Source: Umbilicaria muhlenbergii (Eukaryota; Ascomycota; Lecanoromycetes; Umbilicariales; Umbilicariaceae). Taken from it: a stretch of DNA of 64,000 nucleotides. Positions 1 through 12,605 of the stretch are shown here, one piece after another; within the stretch, counting starts at the first letter, position 1, and each line of letters starts with the position of its first letter. The notes beneath the pieces are model-generated. The model was not told the DNA's origin. It was given only the letters and a program-made list of their open reading frames with translations, and made no database searches. A program made the translations under genes and the position numbers. The stretch lies in the NCBI GenBank assembly GCA_000611775.1, contig KK106981.1, positions 7,338,312-7,402,311 of the forward strand, read 5' to 3'.

Positions 1-3000
1 AGGCGATTCGGCTATCCACCAATGCCATATGACGGCTGCCTCTTCGGTAGCCGTATGATGACAGCCAAGGAAGCGCACACGTCGAAGAACGCCAAGAAAG
101 CTATCGCTGAAGCCGAAGGCGTTGACGACGATCAGTGGGAGAAGACCTACAAGGGAGCAGCTGGTGGTGTGATAACGGTGCGCTCTGAAATGGGCGAGCC
201 TATCCACAAACTTGCAACCCGTGGAGTCAAGTTCTGGGCCGAAATGGATCAGAAAATTTTCAGCCTTGACAAGGCCAAGCGCATACCAGAGCTGAAGAAG
301 CAGCGCGAGTATATTATCAAGAAGCTGAACGATGACTTCCAGAAGGTGTGGTTTGGCCGGAACTCAGCTGGCGAGACGGTGGATCTGGAAGACATGACTT
401 ATGGCGAAGTGATTCGACGCATGGTAGACTTGATGTACGTCAAGCACGAGTCGCGTTGGATAGACGTGTCGCTCAAGCGTCTCACCGGCGATTTCATCCG
501 GCGTGTAGAGTCACGCTTCACACCTACCGCTGGAACACCGTCATTGTTGCAAAGCTATTCCGAACTCGATAATCCATACCCCGTTGTCGACAAGGTCCTT
601 AATGCTTACCCCGAGGCCAAGCACCAGCTCATCAGCGCCCAAGACGTGCAACATTTCCTTCTCCTCGCCCAGCGTCGCGGCCAGAAGCCAGTCCCCTTCG
701 TTCCTTCGCTCGATGAGAACTTCGAGTTTTGGTTCAAGAAAGATTCGCTTTGGCAATCCGAGGATCTCGAGGCTGTGATTGATCAAGATGTTGGCAGAAC
801 ATGTATTTTGCAGGGTCCTACCGCCGCGAAGCACTCCAACACCGTTGATGAGCCCATCAAAGACATTTTGGACGGCATTCACCGTGATCATATTCAAGGT
901 CTTACAAAGGATGTCTACGGCGGGAATGATTCGTCGATCCCAGTGGTTGAGTATTTCGGTGGACAACTGATACTTGAGGACGAAGACGACCTCGAGATGG
1001 ACGCCTTGACTACATCGGAAGATGGTCAGAGAACAAGCTATCGACTCTCCTCAGCACCCAATGCTGTAATGCCGGAGCTGGAACCTTGGATGCATCTTCT
1101 CGCTGGCAAATCTTACTCGTGGAGATTTGCTCTGTTTACTGCTGAGGTGTTCATTCAAGGCCAGAGATTCCAGACCAACCCACTCTCAAGAATATTCGGC
1201 CCCACCAAGGGCATGCTGGTCGAGATTCTCCACCCTAACGAGCCTGCTAAGACTGTCATCAGCATCAAAGAGCCATCAGCATCAGGTAAGATGGTCAAGA
1301 CTGTGGAGGTGAGCATCCACGGTAAAAACGAGATTGTGGTCAACCTCTTCGAGCAGAGAACCGCTGAAGGCAAAACTGTCGCCCTCCCGTTACAATTCAC
1401 CTATCATCCCGAGACTGGATATGCTCCTATCCGAGAGGTGATGAAAGGTCGCAATGATCGCATCAAGGAGTTCTATTACCGAGTCTGGTTTGGCGACGAA
1501 AAGGTACCGTTTGATGCACCGGCAACTAGCACCTTCGAGGGCGGAGAAGCCACAGTCACCAGCCAAGCCATCGCGGACTTTGTCCATGCTGTCGGCAATA
1601 CTGGCGAGGCCTTTGTCGACCGACCAGGAAAGGAAGTCTTAGCTCCTATGGATTTCGCCATCGTGGTTGGCTGGAAAGCGATCACAAAGCCAATCTTCCC
1701 ACGTGCAATTGATGGTGATCTCCTCAGGCTGGTCCACCTTTCGAACGGCTTTCGCATGCTACCTGGCGCTGAGCCTCTCAAGAAGGGCGACGTTGTTAAT
1801 ACAACTGCTCAGATCAACGCCGTAATCAACCAAGACTCGGGCAAGATGGTGGAGATTTGCGGAACTATCAAGCGGGATGGTAAAGCAGTGATGGAAGTCA
1901 CCAGCCAATTCTTGTACAGAGGAGCCTACAGTGATTATGAGAATACCTTCCAACGGAAAGAGGAGACTCCGATGCAACTACATCTCGCATCGTCGAAAGA
2001 TGTTGCAGTGCTGCAGTCAAAGGAGTGGTTCCGCATGGATGAGCAAGATATCGACCTCTTCAACCAGACCTTGACTTTCCGACTACAGAGTTTGGTCCGC
2101 TTCAAGAACAAGACTATCTTCAGCAGTGTTCAGACTGTCGGTCAAGTCCTTCTGGAGTTGCCAACGAAAGAGGTCATTCAGGTTGCCTCCGTTGAGTATG
2201 ACGCTGGTGTTTCGCACGGCAACCCCGTCATCGACTATCTGCAGAGACATGGCTCCTCCATCGAGCAGCCTGTCAACTTTGAGAACGCAATTCCACTCAG
2301 TGGTAAGACTCCACTGGTGCTCAGGGCTCCAGCTTCGAACGAGACTTATGCTCGCGTCTCCGGCGACTATAATCCTATTCATGTTTCTCGTGTTTTCGCG
2401 AGCTACGTCAATCTTCCAGGTACCATTACGCATGGCATGTACTCCAGCGCTGCTGTACGAAGCCTAGTCGAGACTTGGGCAGCCGAAAATAATGTTGGTC
2501 GTGTCCGAAGTTTCCATGCATCCCTGGTGGGCATGGTCTTACCCAATGACGACATTGAGGTGCAGCTTCAACATGTTGGTATGGTTGCCGGCCGCAAGAT
2601 CATCAAGGTCGTGGCAAGCAATAAGGAGTCGGGAGATAAAGTCCTGCTTGGAGAAGCTGAGGTTGAGCAGCCTGTCTCCTCGTATGTCTTTACCGGCCAA
2701 GGTTCGCAAGAACAAGGTATGGGCATGGAGTTGTACGCCAGCAGCCCGGTTGCCAAGGAGGTTTGGGATCGTGCTGATCGCCATTTTATGGAGACATATG
2801 GTTTCGCCATTACGAACATTGTGAAGAATAACCCAAAGGAGCTTACAATCTACTTCGGTGGACCTCGAGGTAAGGCTATTCGACAAAACTACATGTCGAT
2901 GACCTTCGAGTCCGTCAACGCAGACGGATCGATAAAGTCCGAGAAGATCTTCAAAGAGGTCGATGAAAACACCACCTCATACACATATCGGTCGCCGACT

Positions 3001-3947
3001 GGTCTTCTTTCAGCAACTCAATTCACTCAACCGGCTTTGACTCTAATGGAAAAGGCTAGCTTCGAGGACATGCGATCGAAAGGACTCGTCCAACGTGACA
3101 GCAGCTTTGCAGGTCATTCTCTCGGAGAGTACTCTGCCTTGGCGGCGCTTGCGGAGGTCATGCCAATTGAGAGCTTGGTTTCCGTGGTCTTTTATCGTGG
3201 GCTTACCATGCAAGTGGCAGTCGAACGTGATGAGACTGGTCGTTCGAACTACTCCATGTGCGCCGTCAACCCGAGTAGGATCTCCAAGACCTTTAACGAG
3301 CAAGCCCTCCAATACGTAGTAGAGAACATCGCCGAGGAGACGATGTGGCTTCTGGAGATCGTCAACTACAACGTCGCAAATATGCAATATGTCTGCGCTG
3401 GTGATGTAAGTCCCCATCCCAATTCCCTTATCGTTTCACCTAGCCTAATCCTCTGTCGCAGCTCCGCGCCCTCGACACCCTCACCGGCGTGACGAATTAC
3501 CTCAAGGCCCAAAAAGTCGACATCCAATCCCTCATGGAGCAGATGTCGCTCGAAGACGTCAAAGCGCACCTGGTCGAAATCATCAAAGGCTGCGCCAAAG
3601 AAACCGAATCCAAGCCCAAGCCTCTCGAACTCCAGCGCGGCTTCGCCACCATCCCGCTCAAGGGTATCGACGTCCCCTTCCATTCCACTTTCTTGAGATC
3701 GGGCGTCAAACCCTTCCGATCTTTCTTGCTCAAGAAGATTAACAGAACGACGATCGATCCGAGTAAGTTGATCGGGAAATATATCCCGAATGTGACGGCC
3801 AAGCCGTTCCAGATCTCCAAGGAGTATTTCGAAGAGGTTTATAAACTCACCAACAGTCCGAGGATTGGGAATGTGCTGGCAAATTGGGAGAGGTATGAGG
3901 AGGGTAAGGGGGAGACGCCGACGGCGCAGGTGGCGCAGGAGGGGTAG
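1..3947 (+). CDS. FAS1: Fatty acid synthase subunit beta, 3' part (5' end outside window)
   Basis: Beta chain of the cytosolic fungal type I fatty acid synthase (alpha6-beta6), which makes long-chain acyl-CoA. The frame is open at base 1, so the start lies upstream. About 1296 residues are visible: the end of the enoyl reductase part ([17 protein letters not shown]), the dehydratase hot-dog region ([10 protein letters not shown] near residue 790 of the visible part), then the malonyl/palmitoyl transferase with [14 protein letters not shown] (near 895) and the nucleophile motif [10 protein letters not shown] (near 1040). One intron is assigned at 3406-3461 (gtaagt...cag, 56 bases), so the visible CDS is 1-3405 joined to 3462-3947; both sides are in phase. 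The C terminus after PNVTAKPFQ is typical of the family. It is convergent with the NLR gene downstream. Identity is certain; only the 5' half (acetyl transferase and most of the reductase) is missing from view. Confidence 0.96.
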
Positions 3948-4859
3948 ATGGGCTGAGGGGGTTGGGGTTTGGAAGCAGGGGAGATGTTGGTTGGCATTGC
4001 TGGGCGTTTGGAGATGGAATCTTTGATTGAGAATTAGGCGGTTAGATCGGTGATGCTTGCGGAATCCATGTGCATAAACGGACAATTGTGTATAATTGAA
4101 ATGGAAATAGCATATCCCGTTCAATACGTTCCGTTGACTCAACCTAGTCACTAAAGGAACTGGGGACCTTTATGTTGGACTTCAATATCCACCCTCCTCC
4201 GTAGTTACAGTAAAACTCGGCTTTGACGAATCTCGGCTCATAACAAACTGGAAACTAGAGGTGAACGTCCGACCAGGGAGAACCTGCCAGGAAGAAACTC
4301 CCTGTCCGGAGTCAAATTGGAGATCATTGAGTAGCTTTGACAATGTCGTTACGCCGTTTAACAGCCTGCACCAGTGTTCCGAAACAAAACCCCCCCGCGC
4401 TAGTGCAGATAAGGTAAGGTGTTCAAGGTGATGAGGGCCGCGCCCTGGTGCGCTAGTACAGATATGGTAAGGTGTCCAAGATGGGGCGGGGGAGTGCCCC
4501 TCAGCGCTAGTACAGATACAGTAGGGTGTTCGCTTCTCCCCCTCCTCAGTAGCCTCAATTAAAGCCTTGGCGGGGCACCCCGGGGGACTCCGAAAAAGCT
4601 TGGGTTGGGGGGGGGGGTTCGGAACACTGGCCTGCACGCGGTGCTCTTCAATTTGCCATTTGTCCTCCTTTGTAAAGAACTCTATAGATTTAATTATGAG
4701 GCACTCCGCCGTATTGGAATCACCTAAGAAGGTTCCTCATGATCAACAGCCACATTTCAACCTGCGTCATCGGCAATCATTGACAAGCCGTTCCCGCTTG
4801 ATTCGGGACGAAGCTGCATCTGCCAGCACAGCTTCCCTTCGGACTGTACCCAAAGCTGC
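3948..4859. other. Intergenic region with one MITE
   Basis: Convergent gap between FAS1 and the NLR gene. It holds the hAT-type MITE at 4372-4629. No coding potential is supported in the remainder. Confidence 0.6.
4372..4629 (+). mobile_element. hAT-type MITE, copy A (258 bp)
   Basis: The ends are inverted repeats CAGTGTTCCGAA and TTCGGAACACTG. They are flanked by a perfect 8-base duplication, GCCTGCAC, at 4364-4371 and 4630-4637. An 8-base target site and CAGTG ends are the hallmarks of the hAT superfamily. The inside has no ORF. It is built from three imperfect units, each opening with GCGCTAGTRCAGATA and running into a GGTAAGGTGT-like stretch. A second copy lies in opposite orientation at 12980-13257. 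The element is non-autonomous; no transposase is present in the window. The intact target duplication suggests a fairly recent insertion. Confidence 0.88.
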
Positions 4860-7800
4860 TTAACATGACGAACTTGAAGTTGCCAGCGACGGCCTCTTCC
4901 CAAGAGCATTCGATGATACCTGCTCGCTTGTATCGAGGCCACGCTTGATGACGGCAATTTCGTCCCGCTTGACGAATATTATGTCCCCGTTGCGGGTTAC
5001 CTTAATCATGAGGTAATTATTGGTACTCAGCCAATCAGCTGGAATAAAGAAGTGGCGAACGATGTGGAAAGTCTCCGAGTCCGTCGAGCAGACCCAACCG
5101 CTGCTGTGCAGGAAGACCAATCTCTGGCCGTAAGCTCCGATGAGAAATTCGACTTGATCGGCAAGATATTGGTATTTCGGGACGGGCGCGGCCGTCTCTG
5201 ATCGCTCGCTGAAGTCTGATGTGCTCCACAACAGAAGCTTAGATCTAGCATGCGTTCCCAAGGACTCAGAGAATGTAGTGGCAATGACAGAGCCGTTAAA
5301 ACATGGCGTAATAGATCGGATACCGAGCTCTGAGAGTATGGTACTCTTCAGTAGAATTCCCTCTGCGCCTCCAAGCTTCTCCAACGTCTGCCAGTCGTAT
5401 ATATGTGCCACGTCGTTTGCTACTAATATCAACTGATTCGGATTTAAGGGGTGGCTTTCCCATCTGCGTGAACCGCGATCCTCTTGTTCAAGGGTCCTAA
5501 TAAGTCTGGTTCCCTCCGGCGTAGTTGAGTAAAGCATGTCTTTGTTGGCTGAGCACACGAGCATTCGAGAATGCCCTCTATTGCTTAAAAGTTGATCCAC
5601 GGCCACACCGGTGCGATGATTGAACACAGCCTCAGCGGTTTCCCAAGCGTTCTGTTGATGGATCAGCTCATGGGTCATCACTCGACTGGAAGAGTCAGCG
5701 CTGCTCAGAATGTGACTTTCGTTGTCGAAGAAGAGTGATACAATGGCGACTCCATCTGCGTGGCTAAATAAATCTTGCGTCTGCCGACCGGATTTGGTTT
5801 CATATAGACAAATTGATCCGTCCTCTTTGCCACAAAAGATCGCTTCTCCACGTTCATGGCATGCTATTGCCGTAATCAAGATCGGATCCTCACAAACCTC
5901 TAATAGGATCTCTTGAGGTGCTGTTGAGATGGAAACTGTATCACTGTGGTCTTCGTCGGCATCCTGCCGAAACAAAACCGTCGGATCCCAAACTCGGCAT
6001 TGCGAGCCCCGAATGTCAAGCAAATGACGACTGTTTCCACTAAACGCTAGCGACTTTATACCATCGTCTTCTGACCTGATGCGGTACAAAACTCTCAGTG
6101 ACTCAAAGTCTAATAATTGTATCGTCCCGGATGAGTCTCCACTGGCTAGCGTACGCCCATCCGGAGAGGAAGCGAGAGTCTGCGCATTAGCCAGCGTCAT
6201 CTCTTTGACCACACCTTCGGAGGTGTCGAACAAGACGAGGTCTCCGTCCGAATACGCGGCTGCGAGGAGAGTCGCCGATGGAGCTGGGCTAAAAACCAGA
6301 CTCCATACTGTAGCATTGGCGGTTCTCTTCTCACCCAAGCGGGCACCGGTCTCTTTCCCGTATGTTTCGTACAAGGCATCCCTCTCAAGGTCCCAAAGAA
6401 TTATGTCTTGACCTCTGTAAACGACAGCTAAAAGGCTTAGCTCCATACTGAATGCAGCTGCAGTGGGCCGGCGGAATGAATGAGCCCATTGACCCTCAAG
6501 ATCTTGAGTCCAATCTACGGATTCTCTTAGAAAACCGGAAGTAAGATCCCAGATCGCTAGCTGGTTATTCTTCAGCGCTCCTAGCAGAAGTCGGTCTCCG
6601 TCCGTAAGCGCAAGTGATATGCATTGGTGAGGAATATCAAACTTCCACAGTTGTTGCCACGCAGTAATGTCCCATATTCTGACGGCTTTCATGCCCGATG
6701 AAACAAGAATATTTCCCGTTTCCCCAAATTGCAGGGTTTTCACGGGCTCCTTATGTTGCAAGGTCTGGGCCTCTTGACAGCTCATTTCGTGATAGACAAC
6801 AACTTTCCCACTGGTCAGTCCGACTGCAAAATGTTTAGTGGAGCATGCTACAGCTGAGGGCTGCTCTCGTGAATAAACAATAGTTGACAAACAATCGTCC
6901 CAAGTCGTGGCAGAAAGCCCAAGTACAGCAATTCCCCGCGTAGATGCACCGAACTGTTTCCCAGGCGCACTCTCAGGTGGACAAAAAGGCGGAATTAGGT
7001 GTACAATTGAGGAAGGCGAGGCTGATAAGTTCTTGCCGAATTTAGTAACAAGCCGTACAAGATCCGTGGCCCATGAGTCCAGGGTCACAACTTCTTTGCC
7101 GAACGGGGACATGTGCTTTGATCTTCTCTGCAAGAGGTGTCTGAAGGCTTCGCCTGTTCGAATCAAGCAGTCGAGATCAGAGTTTTGGGCAAGGTGTTCG
7201 ATCCAGGATAACACATTTGAAGAACTGAGAAACCTTGCCAAGCCGATCAAAATATCGTCGTCCGTCGACGAGACGTGAGTGACATGCTCGAAAAGCGAGT
7301 TGCATGCGTAGGCCAAAAAAGGGCCAGGGTCTTTGAGAATATTACTAACACTGAGCTTCCGATGCCTTGAACTTTTCAACTCCTTGCCGTTGAGGTATTG
7401 TAGACAAGTCATAGCAAGCCTTTTGTGACCTGTTTTCCTATCTATCGCAAACTCTGAAGTATTTTCAGGCCTGAGGAGAAAGTCCTGTGCCGTCTGATGC
7501 ACCATCTGCACTTGCGATTGTTCATTGACATAGACTAACTGGCCGCAGCTCGCTGTGATGGCCTTCCGAACATCGTCTATAGTGTCTTTGATGTCAATCT
7601 GAAGAGCATGATATAGCTCATCCGTGGTCAAAGGCCGCGCCGAGCAGACGGTCCAGGTTAATATTGCTTTTGCGAGCAGTTTGCCGTAAGGTGCTCTGGA
7701 CATCGATTTGAGAATCCGTGAATATAGCTTGTCCATATCGGAAGGAACGTCGTCGAGAACTTGACGAATCTCAGCAGATGTGTGAACCTGCCTCAGCTCC

Positions 7801-9610
7801 TGGAGTATTAAGCTAACCCATAAGAAACATCCAGCCGATTTGCTAAGTATCTGATCAACCATGTTCTGATGGGCCTCTTCATTGACTGAGGGAAGATGCT
7901 TCATGTTTGCGTTGAGATACAATAATATATCAGACCTGGAGTCTTCCACTAGGATCTCTTCGGTTATGACTTCAAGGTTTTGATGTACTATCTGTCTCTG
8001 TGACTCAAACCGATTTCGTGAAGTGACCAGAATGTGTACAGGGAAAATCTCCACAGCTTTCAAGAGTAAAGAGACCAGTTCAGAGTCAGCTTTGCACTCA
8101 TCCAGCGCATCAATAACCCAATATTGAGGCCGGCCAAGCTTTAATTTTAGGATTCCTTCCAGGTATAATTTGCGCCAGATGGTGCGATAGTCTGCTTTGC
8201 AGAGCTGGTCGTCTTTCTCACACACTTTGAGAACTACTTCCAAGGCCTCGGGGTGCATAACAGCCATTTGCCATGCCATTGTTCGTAGAAAGGAACTGAT
8301 GGTCGACTTTACTTTGTGGCCGTAAGAGAAGAAGTAGAAGTTGCAGTCTCGATTTAAGTCTTTCAAACGCTTGATGACGTATCCAGAAAGTACTGATTTC
8401 CCTGCGGCGGGCTTTGCGCTGATCCAATACATTTGCCCATTTAAGGAATCTCGCCACCGATGAAAATTCGCCTTTTTCATTAGCCACTCGCAGGATCCCT
8501 CCATCCGTCGTGCGTCAAAATTCATAAGGTCATCCTCAGGGGCATCAGCTACACTAAGGAAGCCGTCAAGAATCCGATGCTGCTCGCCGTCGAGATCACG
8601 CCTTGATTCCACAACTTGACTTCTGAGATTTTCGATCGTCGAAGCCAAAGCGTTTCGAACAGTCAGATAGTTAGGGTCAAGTGGAGTAGTATATCTACAG
8701 ACATCGCGATGGTTGGCGTTCAGGTATTCTGTTCGTTCGTTGCGATATCCAAGAGTGGCCAGGTCTTTGTCTACGACAAGGCTTTTCCCCAAACCATAAT
8801 TCGTTGCGAGTGTCTCGTAGAAAGAGTAAAGTTGTAGGCCTTGACAGTGCTGAGGGAACTCGTCGTTGATTGATTGCGTCGCCAACGAATTGCGATGTAG
8901 ATCTGTAACAAATGGCCTAGCCCCGGAAGATATCTGAAGTATCTTGCTCAACAGTTGTGCGAGATCGGCGCCCCGATGAGGAGTTGCTAGGAAGAAAATA
9001 GTGCGAACTCGACGAGCAAGCGGTTTGAACTCTAGGTGCTGTTGGGCGAGTATAAAGGCCTTCTTGATTACAAGGCCCCCCATGCTATGGCCTAAAAGAA
9101 CCAGTGAAGCCTGTTAAAGAAAAATTAGCGAAGGACTTTGACACAACCAGAATGACAAAACTCTACAGAGCAAATCAGAAATGAGTCAGGAGAGCATACA
9201 CTTGATTCTTGTGGAATAGCAGGACAATCCTTAATAGAGCCAAGAAGTGACTTTGCGAAGTCATGAATATTGAGAGTGCTCTCCTTCTCCCAATTGGAGT
9301 TGTATCCAAAACTGTGTATGCGGACATCTCTAAACCCTTCATCTTGGGGAAGCCACTCTTGGGGCCAAAATAGGGACGGGTCCTGCGACTTCGTCCATGT
9401 GCTTCGCGAGCCTCCCCCCAAACCGTGTACAAAGACCAAATCAGCAATAGCCTTTTCCTCCGGCGTAAACAGGGTAGTCAGTCCCAAAGGTCCTTTTGTG
9501 TTATCGGAAGGTGGGTCGCTGTTGTCTCTGATGAGATTGCGGGTGAAGAAGGACCGACCAGAGTTGGAGGACGTTGTTCTTGTCCGCTCAAAGTGCCACT
9601 GATGCTCCAT
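4860..9610 (-). CDS. NLR-like protein: esterase, NACHT NTPase, WD40 repeats
   Basis: About 1553 residues in two exons, 9610-9200 and 9110-4860; the 89-base intron runs from gtatgc to aacag. The N terminus is an alpha/beta-hydrolase: FVHGLGGGSRSTW (oxyanion side), then LVLLGHSMGG with nucleophile serine near 146 (just after the splice), TPHRGADLA, and a histidine in NANHRDVC near 271. A NACHT-type NTPase follows, with Walker A SAKPAAGKS near 369-377 and Walker B YWVIDALDE near 467-476. From about residue 850 there are degenerate WD40-type repeats (for example VRIWDITAWQQLW, IILWDLERD). Such fungal proteins act in heterokaryon incompatibility and innate immunity: the repeats sense a ligand, the NTPase oligomerises and the N-terminal domain is the effector. 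That role is inferred from the family. The gene is intact and lies between two inverted MITEs. The distal start is the first Met of the hydrolase exon. Confidence 0.9.
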
Positions 9611-11014
9611 GATCTTATTGCCAGTATCATCGCAATGTAAGCTAGAGCTTTAAGCTACACTTTATGATGAACTATGAACTGTCAGAATGTCAAGCCCTAG
9701 GAATAATGATTAGAAAAAGTCTCATACGTTTGCTGGAGGCGGCAGTGTTTGGCAGAGGTTCATCAGGGATTAGATTTTCAAGTCTGATGGCGAGTATCCT
9801 GTGCTCCATAACCAAGGTAGCCTGTGTTCCGAGCTAGTAGGTTACAAGGTATGTCTCTGCCGCCGACTCGTGCCAAAATAGGAACCATACTCCTCGGTGG
9901 TATGAATTTGGCGCTACTAAAGGATTGTCCTGAACACTAGGGTCCGCGGTGAAACGGCTCGCTCTGGGAGAAATATATCAGATTAGCTATATATTTGCCT
10001 GTTCCCGGTGAAGCAGAATTTCAAACCCAGCTTCGGGGGCATCATGAAACCCTGAACTTCCAGCTCAATTTGGGTACTCCGCCTCTGCCTGAGGCTCAAG
10101 GTGGATTCTGCCGCCAATGATTATGTGCAATATTGTTTGTACCAATCAAGAGGCTGCGATAGGCTATTTGTATCTCCCTTTGCACCCGAACTTACAGACT
10201 ACGGCGGCCCCCAGCCGAGTCGATTCCTACGCAAATCCGTGCCGTCCATTAGTATTAGACCAATGACCACCGAGTACCTTCCCGTCCCCCTCCTACAGGT
10301 GCATAACCTCGGAGTCCTCCCGTGCCAATTCTCGGCTGCTGTGTACCCAGGAATAACTCCTGTGGTGTGGTAGTTGGCGTTCATTAGCCGATTGTTATAG
10401 TACCCTGGCACACGCGGGTGACAATAAATGCGACACCCCCCAAGCAAATTAGCGGAAATATGGAATAGACCTCCAAGTCCGCAATAATGCTTGAGCAACA
10501 ACGATTGAAACTACAAAGCTACAAATTGAGAGGTAGGTACTATAGATACGAAACAATCACTGACTAAGTTTTTAGAGCTTAAATGGCACTTCTGAGGATG
10601 TAACAATTTTTGCAAACCAAGACAATTTTCTGAGTGTCGTATATTCTGTCACCCGCGTGCCTGGGTACGAAAGGCTGCACGTAACCACAGTGACCTACCA
10701 ACGCCTTAGATCCTACACCTTTCCGTACCTAGAGCGGCAATACAATCCTTTCATCTGGATTGTTGCGTTGCGGTAGTTACAAATGCTTGGGCGGGGTCCC
10801 AACGCAAGAGATTAGAGAGAAGCAGCCAATCCTAAAGCCCAGCCCGCTGAAGCCTCAAAGCGTTGTCTGTATAGAATGAGCATTTTCGCCATCTCCATCA
10901 TGCTAACCATTTGTTTCGGTCTGGCACTGCTGTGCACACCTTCTTCATCGAATACATACCTGCGTTATTGAAATTCCGTTTGATTACCTGTTGCCAGGTG
11001 TGTCAGAAGCTGAG
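9611..11014. other. Intergenic region with a small TIR element
   Basis: Lies between the divergent NLR gene and the ketosamine kinase. The TIR element at 10404-10665 is the only structure recognised. The short ORFs here have no family resemblance. Confidence 0.55.
10404..10665. mobile_element. Small TIR element with TA target duplication (mariner-like MITE, 262 bp)
   Basis: The ends are inverted: CCCTGGCACACGCGGGTGAC on the left against CCCAGGCACGCGGGTGAC read inward from the right. The similarity runs on for about 30 bases (..AATAAATGCGACA against ..GAATATACGACA). Each end is flanked by TA (10402-10403 and 10666-10667), as expected for the Tc1/mariner group. There is no coding frame inside. 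The left end has a 2-base indel relative to the right, so the element is somewhat decayed. The superfamily is inferred from the TA only. Confidence 0.68.
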
Positions 11015-12340
11015 ATGGCGGACGAAGTGATCTGGGACAAGGAGATAAGCATTCCTGAGAAATGGATTCAATTCGTGGATGAGAACGTTCTAGCAAGTAT
11101 GACACCTGGACGTAATATTAAGACTTCATCTGACGATCTCAGAACTCCCTCTAGGCACCCAAATCAAGGGCATTGGACCCCACGGAGCCAGCTACTGGAC
11201 AAGGACAGCTGAGATCCGGACAGAGCAGGCAGATGGCTCTCCGCTATCATTCTTCCTCAAGGTCAGCCAGTCAATCAGATCGGCGTAAGTTAGTGGCTAA
11301 ATATGCAGGTAACACAACATGACACCGGGAAGGGAATGGTGTCTGGAGAATTCGCATCCATGACAGCACTACACAACACGGTCTCTGATCTGACTCCTGC
11401 TCCTATCGCTTGGGGCACATACGCCTCCGATCCTAACGTTCACTTCTTTCTATGCGGCTTTGTAGACATGACAGACGATCTTCCTGCAGTTCTGGCATTC
11501 ACCGCCAAAATAGCTGAACTTCACAAAAAAGGCATTTCACCAAACGGTAAATACGGATTTTCGATCCCAACATATCTAGGTACAATACCGCAAGAGACAG
11601 CGTGGACTGACTCCTGGGAGGAGTTCTTCACCAATTCGATGAAGCGGTGGCTTGCTGTAGAGGAAGAATCGCAAGGTTTTGACGTGGAAATGAAACGCCT
11701 CTCAGATGCGCTAATTAGCAAGGTTATCCCTCGACTGCTCCGCCCATTAGAAACAGGGGGTCGAACCATACAGCCTCGACTTGTGCATGGCGACCTGTGG
11801 GATGGCAATACATCAACAAATGCCGAGACCGATCAACCTGTGATCTTCGATGCTAGTTGCCTCTATGCTCATAACGAAGGTAACTTAGAGACTAAAGAAT
11901 ACCCAGGCTGTGCTGATGTGGGAATACAGTTGAGATGGCACCATGGCGACCCACTCGACACCAGATTGGAAAAAAATATGTGAAAGCATATCAAAAGTTC
12001 TTCCCGATCTCCGCCCCCGAGGAAGATCAGGACGATCGAAATGCTCTCTACTGCATGTAAGTTTCAGATGACGACAGAAAATCAGCTACCACTAATACTA
12101 ATGAGTGTAGTCGCTTCAACATGTGTTCCTCAGCTTTGTACCCGGGCAACCTCCGGTTCAGACGCATGTAGGGTTTATATCTCAGTCCGGATCGTTCTGT
12201 GTAGGCTAACAGCGCTCACCAGCATCATTGAGGAAATGCGAACACTGGTTGAGAAGTTCCCTGACGGTTATGAGGGCTGGGAAAAAGAGGAGAAGAAGCG
12301 GTTAGCTGTCAGTGATCAAATATCAGACAACAAGATGTAG
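11015..12340 (+). CDS. Fructosamine/ketosamine-3-kinase family protein
   Basis: Six exons: 11015-11096, 11155-11261, 11309-11879, 11930-12056, 12111-12167 and 12223-12340, giving 353 residues. All introns are GT-AG, 46 to 58 bases long, and phases agree throughout. Family members phosphorylate ketosamines on glycated proteins or metabolites so that the sugar is released. Seen in the sequence: GPHGASYWTRTAEI (nucleotide-binding lobe), VTQHDTGKGMVSGEF, the catalytic loop LVHGDLWDGN, the metal-binding PVIFDASCLYAHNE, and a C-terminal YVKAYQKFFPISAPEEDQDD. The unspliced frame seems to break after AHNE and again near 12057; short introns with clear acceptors explain both. An upstream in-frame stretch without a stop (including LLPGVSEAE) leaves the exact start uncertain; ATG 11015 is the first clear Met. 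Convergent with NTE1. Confidence 0.88.
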
Positions 12341-12605
12341 AGCAGAGTTTCAAGGTCAAACAGTCAAAGCAGAGCGGTTACACTGATACTAATAAACTGA
12401 TCTCTCACTGTCGCTAACTAATTAGTCATTGATTATTCATCCTGTCCCTGTTGGAGGTCGTATTAAACACAATAGGTTCAATTCCTATTGGCGCTACTTT
12501 CGTGGTCTAAGTGTGTTTTTGCGACCTTTCTGTCCCTCTGTAAGCGGCTGGCCGGACGGCGACGGCGCTCTAAGGGGGTGCTGCGACAGGGGCATGAGGC
12601 GTCGA

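Noticed and set aside
541-966. Minus-strand frame within FAS1
   Set aside because: Fully inside a conserved exon; no family resemblance.
3366-4151. Minus-strand frame of 261 residues at the end of FAS1
   Set aside because: Antisense to the conserved FAS1 C terminus; Leu/Arg/His-rich composition of a shadow frame.
10101-10501. Short frames on both strands next to the TIR element
   Set aside because: They overlap each other and partly the element; no splice context or family resemblance.
11880-11983. Apparent frameshift and early stop in the ketosamine kinase
   Set aside because: A 50-base GT-AG intron at 11880-11929 restores the family sequence, so the gene is not broken.
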